The notes: generated by a model from the letters alone, not told the origin. A DNA stretch of 64,000 nucleotides from Actinomycetota bacterium (GCA_014360685.1 JACIXB010000015.1:1-64000), one strand, 5' to 3'; shown: positions 43,864 through 53,764, counted from the stretch's first letter. A program made the numbers and translations.

Positions 43864-45090
43864 TCACTTGAAGAACTGCATGGTGCCGTCGGGTATGACC
43901 GCTACCGAGGCGTGCTCGGGATATTCCCTCTCCAGGATGGCCGGCGTCTCCTCCCAGTCGCGGGTGATGGTTACCGCATCGATGGGGGCGAAAAGGTCAC
44001 ACATGGTACGGTCGGGGTAAGCGGTGCACACGATTATCCTCACGCCCGGCGGTGGGGGCCCCATGCGCATGTAGAACTCGCCGCCGTATTCCTTCCCGAA
44101 ACTGCGGATGAGGTAGTGGCAGACCTGGCCCTCGGGAGCGTTGACCACCAGTACGATGACCCCATGCTGCAGGTTCACGGTCATCATGGACATGAGCATG
44201 CAGATGGCCATCTCGTTGTACTTGGCGTAGGCGTTGGCCACCACGATGTCCTTCCCGGGGGATGCATGGGTGCCGTAATGTTCGCGGGCCGCCTCGATCC
44301 CCACGGCGTATTCCTCGACGGGGTCTCCCACGAAGAGGTCGGTTATCTCGCCCCGCGCGTTGATCAAGGCGTCCACCTTCACCTGCAGGCCGGACATGCG
44401 CACCACGTGCTTGATCTCCTCGTACATGACGTTGCCCTGCGTCCGGCCCAGTCCCATGGTCTCCGGCCCCCTCCGGGAGACCTCGCCGTGCCAGGCCTTG
44501 ATGGTCTGCACCCCGCATATACCGGGCAGGATTATCTTCCCGCCTCCCCCGAATCCCACGTGCACGTGCGGGGTTATGCATCCCACGCCTATCCTCAAGT
44601 CGCAATACATGAACTCGCGGTTGACGTACACGGGAACGCCGGTGGGACTTTCGCCCAGGTACTCGCAGTTCTCGTAGGGATTGTGGTTGTAGACGGGAAA
44701 CCTTTCCACTACCTCCGCGCCCAGCTTCTTGCGGAAATCGATGTTGTTCATGGCCCCGTGCATGCCCAGGGCGGGGATGAAGCGGATGTTCTCGTCGGGA
44801 ATGCCGGCCTCCTCCAGTGGCCCCAGTATCCAGGGTAATACGCGGCTCACCGGGGTGGGCCTGGTGATGTCATCGAAGACGATGGCCACCTCCCTGGCTC
44901 CGCGGGCCAGTTCCTGCAGGGTGGGACAGCCGATGGGGTCGCGGAAGGCGCGCTCGATCCCGGCGTCCTCCAGGGGAGGCTTCCCGAACCCGGGAGGCTC
45001 GAGGACCTCCACCTCCCAGCGGTCGGGGAGATCGATCTCCAGGGGCTGGTTCCCGTACCACAGCAGGTTGGGAAGGCTGACTCGGCTCAT
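43864..45090 (-). CDS. LarA-like (DUF2088, nickel-dependent lactate racemase family) protein
   Basis: A 408-residue protein. The N-terminal domain has the family signature FDDITRPTPVSRVLPWI and a His in PALGMHGAMNN. The second domain has GCITPHVHVGFGGGGKIILP. LarA enzymes use a nickel-pincer nucleotide cofactor made by LarBCE and racemise lactate or other 2-hydroxy acids. No lar biosynthesis genes are in the window and the substrate is unknown. The catalytic His/Lys set appears at least partly conserved. ATG 45090 follows AAGGAGGGGG, an excellent ribosome binding site. It faces the end of the trp operon and is separately transcribed. Confidence 0.85.
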   Translation of the reverse strand: MSRVSLPNLLWYGNQPLEIDLPDRWEVEVLEPPGFGKPPLEDAGIERAFRDPIGCPTLQELARGAREVAIVFDDITRPTPVSRVLPWILGPLEEAGIPDENIRFIPALGMHGAMNNIDFRKKLGAEVVERFPVYNHNPYENCEYLGESPTGVPVYVNREFMYCDLRIGVGCITPHVHVGFGGGGKIILPGICGVQTIKAWHGEVSRRGPETMGLGRTQGNVMYEEIKHVVRMSGLQVKVDALINARGEITDLFVGDPVEEYAVGIEAAREHYGTHASPGKDIVVANAYAKYNEMAICMLMSMMTVNLQHGVIVLVVNAPEGQVCHYLIRSFGKEYGGEFYMRMGPPPPGVRIIVCTAYPDRTMCDLFAPIDAVTITRDWEETPAILEREYPEHASVAVIPDGTMQFFK

Positions 45091-45480
45091 GTCCCCCTCC
45101 TTTTCCGATCCATTCCCGATACCCGGATTCAGAAAACCAGGTAGCGGTCTAGCGGGTACACGGTCTCCTCTTCTTCCGATCCGTTCCCGGCATCCGAGCC
45201 CGAGCGTGTCCCCAGGGATCCGGATAAATTCTACAACCAGACGATGTCGACTCCCCATAAGTGCCGGGGATGCCGGGTTACGGGTGAAGGAGCCTTCGCG
45301 AGGTCGAACGGGAAATTCTTCCAGGAAAAACCTCTTCCTCCGGTCCGGCCGGCAAGACCTTTGACCCGGCTATGAGCGGGCTTCCTCGCGATCCCGACCG
45401 GCTTTCAACAAGGTGGGTGGGTTCCGCCCAAGCCTTTTCCTGGTCACGCCCTCCCGGGTCCCCGCCACCCGGCCCGGACA
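45091..45480 (-). other. 390-bp spacer with a mini-ORF and a duplicated ribosome-binding region
   Basis: A GTG-started 10-codon frame (MYPLDRYLVF) spans 45129-45161 with GAGGAG just upstream. The same ~25-bp stretch including the ribosome binding site recurs before the LarA-like gene. It could be a tiny upstream ORF or debris from a local duplication. Nothing else is supported. Confidence 0.3.
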
Positions 45481-45840
45481 TCATCCGGGGCGGTCTTCAT
45501 CCGGCCCCCCCGCTTCGCCGCGTTCTCCCCGGCTGCACCAACCCCTTCTCCCCTCCTCCAGGTAGGGGTTCATGCGGGCCTCTTCCGCTTTTTTCCTGCA
45601 TCGATCATGAAAATCATAGATGATGGAGCCCAGGAGTATGAAGATCCCGCTCACCACGAAAGCGATGAGCAGGTAGGAAGTGTAGGCCTCGGGCTTGGTG
45701 CGCCGGTATTCCTCGGCGATCTGTTCATCCCCGTGGGCCACCGTCTTGTCCCGGTTGGCTATCCCCCAGAAAACGGCCGCCAGGAGGAAGAACAACGCCG
45801 CCAGGACCAATAACCGCACTATCAGGTAAAACCGGTTCAT
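45481..45840 (-). CDS. Small membrane protein of unknown function
   Basis: A 119-residue protein with two hydrophobic segments, at about 8-28 (LIVRLLVLAALFFLLAAVFW) and about 57-77 (LLIAFVVSGIFILLGSIIYD), separated by a polar, acidic loop, with a basic, Gly-rich C-terminal tail. I do not recognise the family. The ATG at 45840 has no ribosome binding site but a promoter-like -10 ends six bases before it, suggesting a leaderless message. Confidence 0.65.
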   Translation of the reverse strand: MNRFYLIVRLLVLAALFFLLAAVFWGIANRDKTVAHGDEQIAEEYRRTKPEAYTSYLLIAFVVSGIFILLGSIIYDFHDRCRKKAEEARMNPYLEEGRRGWCSRGERGEAGGPDEDRPG

Positions 45841-45846
45841 GGTCTA

Positions 45847-45875
45847 ATCATATAGCACTCGGGTCCTGAGTTGAA
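45847..45875 (-). promoter_or_regulatory. Promoter of the small membrane protein, leaderless geometry
   Basis: On the minus strand TTCAAC (45870-45875) and TATGAT (45847-45852) are 17 bp apart, and the ATG at 45840 begins seven bases after the -10. The -10 has one mismatch to consensus and the -35 is weak. Confidence 0.5.
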
Positions 45876-46110
45876 CGGCGGGACTATCTTCTCCCCGATC
45901 TGGTCGTGGTTTTTCGTTTCTACGACCAACCCCTGGAGGCGGTTGACGGGATCCTCCCCGTCCGGACTGAGGAGGCCGACGGGCGAAAAGGCTTTCCATC
46001 CTCGGGCCACGCCAATCCGCCATCGACCCACTCCCCCTTCACGGCGGAACCGGCGCTTGCCGGTAAGCAGCTTGGGGTGGGCTAGATCCTTGACCTGGGA
46101 GAGATTGCCT

Positions 46111-47661
46111 TCAATGGCGGAAATGGCGCTTACCCGTGAGCACCATCACCAAACCCCTCTTTTTCACCTCTTCGAAGATCTCCTCGTCGCGCACCGAGCC
46201 GCCGGGCTGGATAAAAGCCTCCACGCCCGCCTCGGCGGCCAGGATGACCGAGTCCGGGAAGGGGAAGAAGGCGTCCGAGGCCAGGACCGAGCCGCGCGCC
46301 CGGTCTCCCGCCTTCATGAGCGCCACCCGGGTGGCGTCTACCCTGCTCATCTGCCCGGCCCCTATGCCCACCGTGGCGCGGCCCCGGGTCAAGACTATGG
46401 CGTTGGAGCGCACGTGCCTGCATACCTTCCAGGCGAAGATGAGCTCCTCCCATTGCTCCTCGGTGGGCTCGCGGTCTCCCACCAGGAGCATCTCCTCGCG
46501 GGGATCCTCGCCGCGGTCGTAATCCTGGACCAGGAGCCCCCCTTCCACCCGCTTCACGTCCTTGAGCAGCATATAGGTGTCTCTCTCCAGGGGGAGCTGG
46601 AGAAGCCTGATGTCCTCCTTTCCTCGAAGGATGGCCAGCGCGGCCTCCGGGAAGGCCGGGGCGATGACCGCCTCCACGAAGGTCTCGTTTACCCGGGCCG
46701 CCGTCTCCTCGTCCACGGGGCGGTTGAAGGCTATGACGCTGCCGAAGGCGCTCACCGGGTCGCACTCGAAAGCCCTGCGGTAAGCCTCGGAGAGCCTCTC
46801 GGCCATGGCCGCTCCGCAGGGGTTGTTATGCTTGATGATCGCAGCCCCCGGGAGCTCGAACTCCTTGACCAGTGCCCAGGCGGCATCGAGGTCCAGGACG
46901 TTGTTGAAGGAAAGTTCCTTACCGTGCAGCTGCTCGGCGAAGACCAGCGATGTGGAGGGGGCCCCGATCTCCTGGTATAGCGCGGCCTTCTGGTGTGGGT
47001 TCTCCCCGTAGCGCAGGTCGGACTTCTTCTTGCAGACCATGTTCAGGGTGGCCGGGAATTCCTCGAAGGTGCGGGAGAGGTAGGCGAAGATGGCTGAATC
47101 GTATTCCGCGGTGTGGCGGAAGGCCTCCGCGGCCAACGCCCGCCTGGTATCCAGGGAGATGGCTCCACCGTTGCGCCTCATCTCCAGGAGGAGGGAGGAA
47201 TAGCGCTTGGGGTTGGTGACCACGGCCACGTGAGAGAAGTTCTTGGCCGCCGCCCGGATGAGGGTCACTCCCCCGATGTCGATCTGCTCCACCGCCTCTT
47301 CCAGGGTTGTCTCCGGTCGGGAGACGGTCTCCGCGAAGGGATAGAGGTTGACCACCACCAGGTCGATGGGCTTGATGCCCATCTCCTCCATCTCCCGGAG
47401 GTGTTGGGGATCGTCGCGGCGCGCCAGGAGGGCGGCGTGGATGTTGGGGTGCAACGTCTTGACCCTTCCGCCCAGCATCTCCGGGAAACCGGTGACCTCG
47501 GAGATGGGGGTGACTTCTATGCCCTCCTCCCGCAGCTTGGCCTCCGTTCCCCCGGTGGAGATGATCTCCACTCCCATGTCCCGGAGCTCCCTGGCCAAGC
47601 CCACCACGCCGGCCTTGTTGGAAACGCTTATCAGTGCCCTACGTACGGGTTCCACTTCCAT
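46111..47661 (-). CDS. purH: Bifunctional AICAR transformylase/IMP cyclohydrolase
   Basis: A 516-residue enzyme for the last two steps to IMP. The N-terminal IMP cyclohydrolase domain (about 1-195) has ALISVSNKAGVVGLARELRD and GGRVKTLHPNIHAALL. The C-terminal transformylase has LRYGENPHQKAALYQ, AAIIKHNNPCGAAMA with the catalytic Lys-His, and ends SDAFFPFPDSVILAAEAGVE. It uses 10-formyl-tetrahydrofolate. Full length. It is the last gene of the purB-to-purH run, 65 bp after purN. Confidence 0.97.
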   Translation of the reverse strand: MEVEPVRRALISVSNKAGVVGLARELRDMGVEIISTGGTEAKLREEGIEVTPISEVTGFPEMLGGRVKTLHPNIHAALLARRDDPQHLREMEEMGIKPIDLVVVNLYPFAETVSRPETTLEEAVEQIDIGGVTLIRAAAKNFSHVAVVTNPKRYSSLLLEMRRNGGAISLDTRRALAAEAFRHTAEYDSAIFAYLSRTFEEFPATLNMVCKKKSDLRYGENPHQKAALYQEIGAPSTSLVFAEQLHGKELSFNNVLDLDAAWALVKEFELPGAAIIKHNNPCGAAMAERLSEAYRRAFECDPVSAFGSVIAFNRPVDEETAARVNETFVEAVIAPAFPEAALAILRGKEDIRLLQLPLERDTYMLLKDVKRVEGGLLVQDYDRGEDPREEMLLVGDREPTEEQWEELIFAWKVCRHVRSNAIVLTRGRATVGIGAGQMSRVDATRVALMKAGDRARGSVLASDAFFPFPDSVILAAEAGVEAFIQPGGSVRDEEIFEEVKKRGLVMVLTGKRHFRH

Positions 47662-47726
47662 ACCACCTCGCCTCCAAGAACCCGGGCGATTCGCGCCGGG
47701 AGCCTCGTCTCCCGGGCTTCGCCTGT

Positions 47727-48356
47727 CTACCGGCTTTCCTCCTCTTCCAGGACCGCCACCCGCCTGCCCTCCACGCGAAGCCTCCCCCGGCAGAAGAGGC
47801 GGATGGCCTCCGGGTAGAGGCGGTACTCCACCTCGTGTATCCTCTGGTGCAGGCTCTCCACGTCGTCGCCGGGAAGCACGGGGACCGCCTCCTGGAGGAT
47901 TATGGGACCGGTGTCCAGCCCTTCATCCACGAAGTGGACGGTCACTCCGGTGACCTTGACCCCGTAGGCCAGGGCATCGGCCACCCCCGAGGTTCCCGGA
48001 AAGGAAGGCAGCAGGGCGGGATGGATGTTCATGATGCGGTTGCGGAAAGCCTCCACGAACTCGGGGCTCACCAGCCGCATGTAACCGGCCAGGACCACCA
48101 GGTCCACCTCGTTCTCCCGCAAGATGCGGATGAGCTCCCGGTCGTAGGAAACCCGGTCCGGGAAGGACCCGGGATCCACGAAGACCGCCTGGAGACCGTG
48201 TTTCCTGGCCCGTACCAGCCCGTAGGCCTCCTCGCGGTCGCTGATGACCACGGCTATGCGGGCGGGCAGCCGGCCCTCCTCTATCTTCCTGGCAATATTT
48301 TCCAAATTAGTCCCGCTCCCGGAGATCAGTACCCCCAGCCTGCAGATCTCAGCCAT
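47727..48356 (-). CDS. purN: Phosphoribosylglycinamide formyltransferase
   Basis: A 209-residue folate-dependent GAR transformylase. It has the VLISGSGTNLENIA substrate loop, the NIHPALLPSFPG block with catalytic Asn and His, and the catalytic Asp in HFVDEGLDTGPII. It transfers a formyl group from 10-formyl-THF to GAR. ATG 48356. A 331-bp gap separates it from purM upstream, the largest in the run, so a separate promoter is possible. Confidence 0.96.
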   Translation of the reverse strand: MAEICRLGVLISGSGTNLENIARKIEEGRLPARIAVVISDREEAYGLVRARKHGLQAVFVDPGSFPDRVSYDRELIRILRENEVDLVVLAGYMRLVSPEFVEAFRNRIMNIHPALLPSFPGTSGVADALAYGVKVTGVTVHFVDEGLDTGPIILQEAVPVLPGDDVESLHQRIHEVEYRLYPEAIRLFCRGRLRVEGRRVAVLEEEESR

Positions 48357-48687
48357 CGCTCACCCTCCGAGTTCGGTCCCTCTCTCTGATCCCACCCAAG
48401 CGGGCCCTTTAAAGGGCACGTACTCCGCAAGTCACATATACCCCCTTGGCTTCCTTTTTCCTCGTGGACCATGATCCCGCACGCTCGGCTCATTTCTCCC
48501 CAGGGCCACTATCGCGCGCCTTTCCCGCGATGCCGGCAGGGGCCTCACCGCGCGTAACCGAAGCCCGCGACGGGCACCACCCGATCCCGCACCACCCGGG
48601 CAGCCACGTGAATCCGCGTACATACAGGTGGATCGCTTCACCACCTCCACGCAAGCCCCTGTAACCCCGACAGCCCGGCAAGGCCGT
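48357..48687. other. 331-bp gap between purM and purN
   Basis: No gene or clear promoter was found. It interrupts an otherwise tightly packed purine cluster. Confidence 0.35.
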
Positions 48688-49872
48688 TTAACAGGTGAGG
48701 CAGATGCCCCCCGTACCCTCGCGGATCTCCCCGATGCGCAGGGCCCGGTACTGGGAGAGTCCCAGGAGGTGCACGGTCTGCCTATAATCGTTGAGGTCCA
48801 CCACGAGAACCATTCCGATACCCATGTTGAAGGTACGGTACATCTCCACCTCGTCCAGCTCCCCCATCCTCCGGATGATGTTGAAGATGCTGTGGGGATG
48901 CCAAGAGGTCACGTCGATGACCGCGTCGACATGGGGAGGCAGGATGCGGGGCACGTTCTCGATGAGCCCTCCGCCGGTGATGTGGGCGATGCCCTTGACC
49001 TCCACCTCCCGGAGCACGCGCAGGATGCCCGGCGCGTAGATCTCGGTGGGGGTCAACAGCTCCTCGCCCAGGGTGGAGGAGAGGCCGCGCAGGCGGTCCT
49101 GCGGATCGAAGTCGTGGAGCTCGAAGAATATCTTGCGCACCAGGGAATAACCGTTGGCGTGCAGCCCCGAACTCCGCAGGCCCACGATGACGTCACCGGG
49201 GACGATGCGCGACCCGTCGACGATGCGCTTCCGGTCCACCACGCCTACCACGAAACCCGCCAGGTCGTACTCGTCCTCCTCCAGGATGCCGGGGTGCTCC
49301 GCGGTCTCCCCGCCGATGAGCGCGCATCCCGCCCGGCGACATCCGCGGGCGATGCCCGATACGATATCCCTCACCTTCTCGGGGACCACCTTGCCCATGG
49401 CCAGGTAATCCAGCATGAAGAGGGGCTCCGCCCCGCAGGTCACGATGTCGTCCACGCACATGGCCACCAGGTCCACGCCGATGGTGTCGTGGCGGTCCAG
49501 CATCTGGGCTACCTTTACCTTGGTCCCCACGCCGTCCACAGAGGAGACCAGGACCGGTTCTTCCATCTCCTCGAAGCGTGCCCGGAAGAGGGCCCCGAAT
49601 CCACCGAGCCCGGAGAGGACCTCCGGGCGCATCGTGGAGGCCGTCTCCCCGGCTATGAGCTCCACGGCCTTCTTCCCGGCCTCGATGTCCACTCCCGCCT
49701 CCCGGTAGGAGAGAGGAGCGCAGGCCGCTTTCTCGGGATTCGCCTTCACGTTTTTCGCCTTCCGGGAACTCGCCCCTTCCGGCCTCGCCTCCCCGGTATC
49801 CATCCCTCCGGGTTTCAACTCATCGGGACTCCCGGCCTTCCTTTCGTCGCCGGTCGCATCATTATCTACCAT
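48688..49872 (-). CDS. purM: Phosphoribosylformylglycinamidine cyclo-ligase (AIR synthetase) with an N-terminal extension
   Basis: A 394-residue protein. The conserved core begins LSYREAGVDIEAGKKAVELI at about residue 54 and includes SSVDGVGTKVKVAQM, GVDLVAMCVDDIV, GGETAEHPGI and HITGGGLIENVPRI. It closes the imidazole ring of AIR with ATP. PurM is normally ~340-350 residues; here ~50 charged residues precede the core, and no later start codon sits next to it. The ATG at 49872 follows GAGGGAG. The DNA around the start repeats GGTAGATAATG, which may mark how the extension arose. Confidence 0.94.
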   Translation of the reverse strand: MVDNDATGDERKAGSPDELKPGGMDTGEARPEGASSRKAKNVKANPEKAACAPLSYREAGVDIEAGKKAVELIAGETASTMRPEVLSGLGGFGALFRARFEEMEEPVLVSSVDGVGTKVKVAQMLDRHDTIGVDLVAMCVDDIVTCGAEPLFMLDYLAMGKVVPEKVRDIVSGIARGCRRAGCALIGGETAEHPGILEEDEYDLAGFVVGVVDRKRIVDGSRIVPGDVIVGLRSSGLHANGYSLVRKIFFELHDFDPQDRLRGLSSTLGEELLTPTEIYAPGILRVLREVEVKGIAHITGGGLIENVPRILPPHVDAVIDVTSWHPHSIFNIIRRMGELDEVEMYRTFNMGIGMVLVVDLNDYRQTVHLLGLSQYRALRIGEIREGTGGICLTC

Positions 49873-49899
49873 TATCTACCAACTCCCTCACCTTGGCCG

Positions 49900-51315
49900 T
49901 CAAACCGTGTCCACGCCCGCCTCCAGCCGGCACTTGGCCATGCGCATCTCGTCGGGGACGGGGATGGGGTACTCACCGTCGAAGCAGGCGGTGCAGAACT
50001 CCTCCTTGGGCCTACCCGTGGCCCGCACCAGGTTCTCCATGCTCAGGTAGTGCAGGGTGTCAGCCCCGATGAAACGGCGTATCTCCTCCACGCTGCGGGA
50101 GGAGGCGATGAGCTCCTGGCGGGTGGCGGTGTCGATGCCGTAGAAGCAGGGGTTCTTGTCCGGGGGCGAGCTTATGCGCATGTGCACCTCCCGGGCCCCC
50201 GCGTCCCGCAGCATCCTGATGATCTCCTTGGTGGTGTTGCCCCGGACGATGGAATCATCCACCACCACCAGGCGCTTGCCCCGGATATCCCTCACCAGAG
50301 GATTGAGCTTGAGGCGCACCCCCAGCCGGCGTATGGCCTGCGTGGGCTGGATGAAGGTACGCCCCACGTAGCGGTTCTTGATGAGTCCCTCTCCGAAGGG
50401 GATGCCCGAGGCCTGGGAGAAACCGATGGCCGCCGGGACCCCGGTGTCCGGGATGGGAATGACCACGTCCGCCTCCACCGGTGCCTCGTCGGCCAGGCTC
50501 ATCCCCATGTGCTTGCGGGCGTGGTAGAGGTAGATGTCGTACATCACCGAGTCTGGGCGGGCGAAGTAGATGAACTCGAAGATGCACAAGGCCGGCCTGA
50601 CCACCTCCGCGAAGCGCTCGAAGCGGAGGCCGGACTGGTCGATGACCGCCATCTCCCCCGGTTCGATCTCCCTCAGGTACTCCGCCCCGATTATGTCCAG
50701 GCCGCAGCTCTCGCTGGAGACGGCGAACCCGTCCCGGTAACGTCCTACGCACAAGGGGCGGATGCCGTGGGGGTCCCGCAGCCCGATGAGCTTGGTCTCG
50801 GTCAGAATGGCCAGGCTGTAAGCTCCCCGCAGGCGGGGCATGACCTCGCGGACGGCTTCCACGATGTCTTCCGCCGGGTGACGGGCCAGGAGCAAGGCGA
50901 TGACCTCGGTATCGGAGGTGGTGCGAAAGCGCACCCCCTGCTCCCGTAGCTCCTCGCGCAGCTGGTCGGTGTTCACCAGGTTGCCGTTGTGGGCCACGTA
51001 CACCGAGCCGCGGCGGCCGGCCACGTGGATAGGCTGGGAATTCTCCCAGAAGGAGGAGCCGGTGGTGGAATAGCGGACGTGGCCTATGGCCATGTGGCCC
51101 CGCAGGTTCTGGAGGTCCCTCTCGCTGAAGACCTGGGAGACCATGCCCATGTCCTTGAGCATCATGGTCTCCCGCCCGTCGGATACGGCTATGCCCGCGC
51201 TCTCCTGTCCCCGGTGCTGGAGGGCGTAGAGCGCGTAGTAGGTCAACTTGGCCACGTCGTCCTCGCGGGTGCAGATGCCGAAAACCCCGCAGTGATCGCG
51301 GATATCCAGGCTCAT
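49900..51315 (-). CDS. purF: Amidophosphoribosyltransferase
   Basis: A 471-residue first enzyme of purine synthesis, joining PRPP and glutamine to phosphoribosylamine. The nucleophile is the Cys in DHCGVFGICT after an 8-residue propeptide that must be removed. The PRPP loop is VVVDDSIVRGNTTKEI. Cys residues at ALCIFEFIYFARPDS, KNPCFYGIDTATRQEL and EFCTACFDGEYP correspond to the four [4Fe-4S] ligands of the Bacillus-type enzyme, so it is predicted to be an oxygen-sensitive iron-sulfur protein. It lies 27 bp upstream of purM and downstream of purL. Confidence 0.97.
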   Translation of the reverse strand: MSLDIRDHCGVFGICTREDDVAKLTYYALYALQHRGQESAGIAVSDGRETMMLKDMGMVSQVFSERDLQNLRGHMAIGHVRYSTTGSSFWENSQPIHVAGRRGSVYVAHNGNLVNTDQLREELREQGVRFRTTSDTEVIALLLARHPAEDIVEAVREVMPRLRGAYSLAILTETKLIGLRDPHGIRPLCVGRYRDGFAVSSESCGLDIIGAEYLREIEPGEMAVIDQSGLRFERFAEVVRPALCIFEFIYFARPDSVMYDIYLYHARKHMGMSLADEAPVEADVVIPIPDTGVPAAIGFSQASGIPFGEGLIKNRYVGRTFIQPTQAIRRLGVRLKLNPLVRDIRGKRLVVVDDSIVRGNTTKEIIRMLRDAGAREVHMRISSPPDKNPCFYGIDTATRQELIASSRSVEEIRRFIGADTLHYLSMENLVRATGRPKEEFCTACFDGEYPIPVPDEMRMAKCRLEAGVDTV

Positions 51316-51446
51316 GTCCGCCTTCCCACCTCTTCCTTCCCGGGCGCGAGCTCCTACATTACCAGTTTAATACATCCCCGACCTGCATCCATTGACCATC
51401 TCCGGTCTCCGTGACGGGGCGAAGGCCTACTTGCCGTAAGGCCGGC

Positions 51447-53672
51447 CTATAGGCAATGGGCAAATACCTGCGGGTCTTCCGTTTGTTCGCTTCCGCTCAG
51501 GAGCCTCTCCAGGGCCTCTTCCCGGGCTTTCCTCATCTCGCCCAGGCCCAGTTCCAGCCAGTCGTTCACGGACAAGCTGTCGCCGCCCGTTCTTCCCAGC
51601 ACGGCGAAAGGAACCCGCCAGCTCCCGGCCAGGTCGCGGAGGGAATCCAGGTTTTCCTCGGACACGCTGACCACGAAACGCGACTGGCTCTCGCTGAAAA
51701 GCCATACATGGGGCGCCAGGTCGGTCTCCACGCGGAGGGAAGCCCCCACGCGGCCGGCGCAGCAGCACTCGAGAAGGGCCAGGGCCGCGCCTCCTTCCGA
51801 GCAGTCGTGGGCGGAAAGCACGATACCTCGCCGGATGGCCTCTATGCACGCGGCCTGCACCCTCTTCTCCAGGTCCAGGTCCAAGCGGGGAGGATTCCCC
51901 GCCGTCAACCCGTGCACCAAGTTCAGGTACTCCGAACCCCCCAGGTCCTCTCCGGTCTCCCCCAGCAAGACCACCAAAAGCCCGTCGCCGGGGAAGCCCA
52001 TGGTGCGGCGGTGGGCCAGGTTGCCGATCAGGCCCACCATGCCCACTATGGGGGTGGGGTGGATGGCCTTTCCGAAGGATTCGTTGTAGAAGCTCACGTT
52101 CCCGCTCACCACCGGCAGCTCCAGGAAGCGCGCCGCGTCGGCCAGCCCCCGCACCGATTCCCGGAACTGCCAGAAAACGTCAGGACGCTCCGGGCTCCCG
52201 AAGTTCAGGCAGTTGGTCAGGGCCATGGGCACGCCCCCCGAGGCCACCACGTTGCGCGCCGACTCCGCCACCGCGATCTGGGTCCCCAGGTAGGGGTCCA
52301 GGTACACGTAGCGCGAGTTGCCGTCGCAGGAGATGGCCAGGGCCTTGCTGGTGCCCTTTACCCGCAGGACGGCGGCGTCCGAACCGGGATAGACCACGGT
52401 ATTGAGTTGAACCATGTGGTCGTATTGTTCGTACACCCACCGGCGGTCGCAAAGGTTAGGGCTTCCCGCCAGCCTGAGAAGGACGGCCCCGTAATCCGAG
52501 GGATGGTCCAGGGAGGAGAGGTCCAGTTCACGTACCTCGTCAAGGTACTGCGGTTTCTCCGAGTGGCGGTCATAGACCGGGCCGCTGGCCAGGGTGGTGG
52601 CGGGCACGTCGGCCACTTTCTCCCCGTGCCAGAACACCTCCAGCCGGTCCCCCTCGATGACTTCCCCGATGACCACGGCGTTGAGGTCCCACTTGGCACA
52701 GATTTCCAACACCTGGTCCAACTTGGAGGGCTCCACTATGGCCAACATGCGTTCCTGGGATTCGGAGATCATTATCTCGAAGGGCTCCATGTCCTCGCGC
52801 AGGGGCACCCTCTCCAGCCAAACCCTCATTCCCACCCCACCGCGGGCGGCCGTCTCCGAGCAGGCACAGGAAAGCCCTGCGGCTCCCAGGTCCTGCAGGC
52901 CCACCAGGAGGCCCCGGTCCAGGAGCTCCAGGCAGGCCTCGATGAGCAGCTTTTCGGTGAAGGGGTCTCCCACCTGCACGCTGGGGCGCTTCTCCTGGCT
53001 GGTCTCGTCGAACTCCTGCGAAGCCAGGATGGAGGCGCCGCCGATGCCGTCCCTCCCGGTGCGGTTCCCGATGAGCACCACCGCGTTGCCCACCCCGGTG
53101 GCCACTCCCCGGATGAGCTTCTCCTTGGGCATGATGCCCACGCACATCACGTTGACCAATGGGTTCTCGTCGTAACAGGGATCGAAGTAGATATCCCCTC
53201 CCACGGTGGGAATGCCCAGGCAGTTGCCGTACCCGGCGATGCCCGCCACCACCCCGCCCAGGAGGTAACGGGTGCGGGGCTTGGAAGGGTCCCCGAAGCG
53301 CAAGGGGTCCAGGCAGGCGATGGGGCGAGCCCCCATGGTGAAGATGTCACGCACGATCCCCCCAATGCCGGTGGCCGCACCCTGGTAGGGTTCCACCGCG
53401 CTGGGGTGATTGTGGGACTCCATCTTGAAGGCCACCGCCAGGCCGCCCCCGATGTCGATGACCCCGGCGTTCTCCCCCGGGCCCTGCAGCACGTAGGAAG
53501 CCCGGGTGGGGAGCTGGGAGAGTACCATCTTGGAGCTCTTGTAGGAGCAGTGCTCGCTCCACATGAGTGAATACATGCCCAGTTCCACCTTATTGGGCTC
53601 CCGCCCCAGGAGGCGCACTATGTCCCGGTACTCATCCGCCGTCAGACCCAGTTCCTCGTAAAGTTCCGCCAT
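51447..53672 (-). CDS. purL: Phosphoribosylformylglycinamidine synthase subunit PurL
   Basis: A 741-residue small-type PurL that needs PurQ and PurS. It shows MWSEHCSYKSSKMVL, MESHNHPSAVEPYQGAATGI, GLQDLGAAGLSCACSETA and the C-terminal HDCSEGGAALAL. It converts FGAR to FGAM with ATP and ammonia delivered by PurQ. PurQ is the next gene upstream and PurS is fused to PurC just beyond it, so all three subunits are made from one operon. Confidence 0.97.
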   Translation of the reverse strand: MAELYEELGLTADEYRDIVRLLGREPNKVELGMYSLMWSEHCSYKSSKMVLSQLPTRASYVLQGPGENAGVIDIGGGLAVAFKMESHNHPSAVEPYQGAATGIGGIVRDIFTMGARPIACLDPLRFGDPSKPRTRYLLGGVVAGIAGYGNCLGIPTVGGDIYFDPCYDENPLVNVMCVGIMPKEKLIRGVATGVGNAVVLIGNRTGRDGIGGASILASQEFDETSQEKRPSVQVGDPFTEKLLIEACLELLDRGLLVGLQDLGAAGLSCACSETAARGGVGMRVWLERVPLREDMEPFEIMISESQERMLAIVEPSKLDQVLEICAKWDLNAVVIGEVIEGDRLEVFWHGEKVADVPATTLASGPVYDRHSEKPQYLDEVRELDLSSLDHPSDYGAVLLRLAGSPNLCDRRWVYEQYDHMVQLNTVVYPGSDAAVLRVKGTSKALAISCDGNSRYVYLDPYLGTQIAVAESARNVVASGGVPMALTNCLNFGSPERPDVFWQFRESVRGLADAARFLELPVVSGNVSFYNESFGKAIHPTPIVGMVGLIGNLAHRRTMGFPGDGLLVVLLGETGEDLGGSEYLNLVHGLTAGNPPRLDLDLEKRVQAACIEAIRRGIVLSAHDCSEGGAALALLECCCAGRVGASLRVETDLAPHVWLFSESQSRFVVSVSEENLDSLRDLAGSWRVPFAVLGRTGGDSLSVNDWLELGLGEMRKAREEALERLLSGSEQTEDPQVFAHCL

Positions 53673-53764
53673 GGCCTCATCTCCAGTCGCTTCATCCTTT
53701 CTCCCGGCGAAACGGCAACAATTTCCAGAGCGTATCGCGACCGCTCAAGAACGCCGTCTTACGC

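Noticed and set aside
51456-53570. Long plus-strand open frame opposite purL
   Set aside because: Antisense shadow of a well-conserved enzyme; no ribosome binding site and no recognisable protein.
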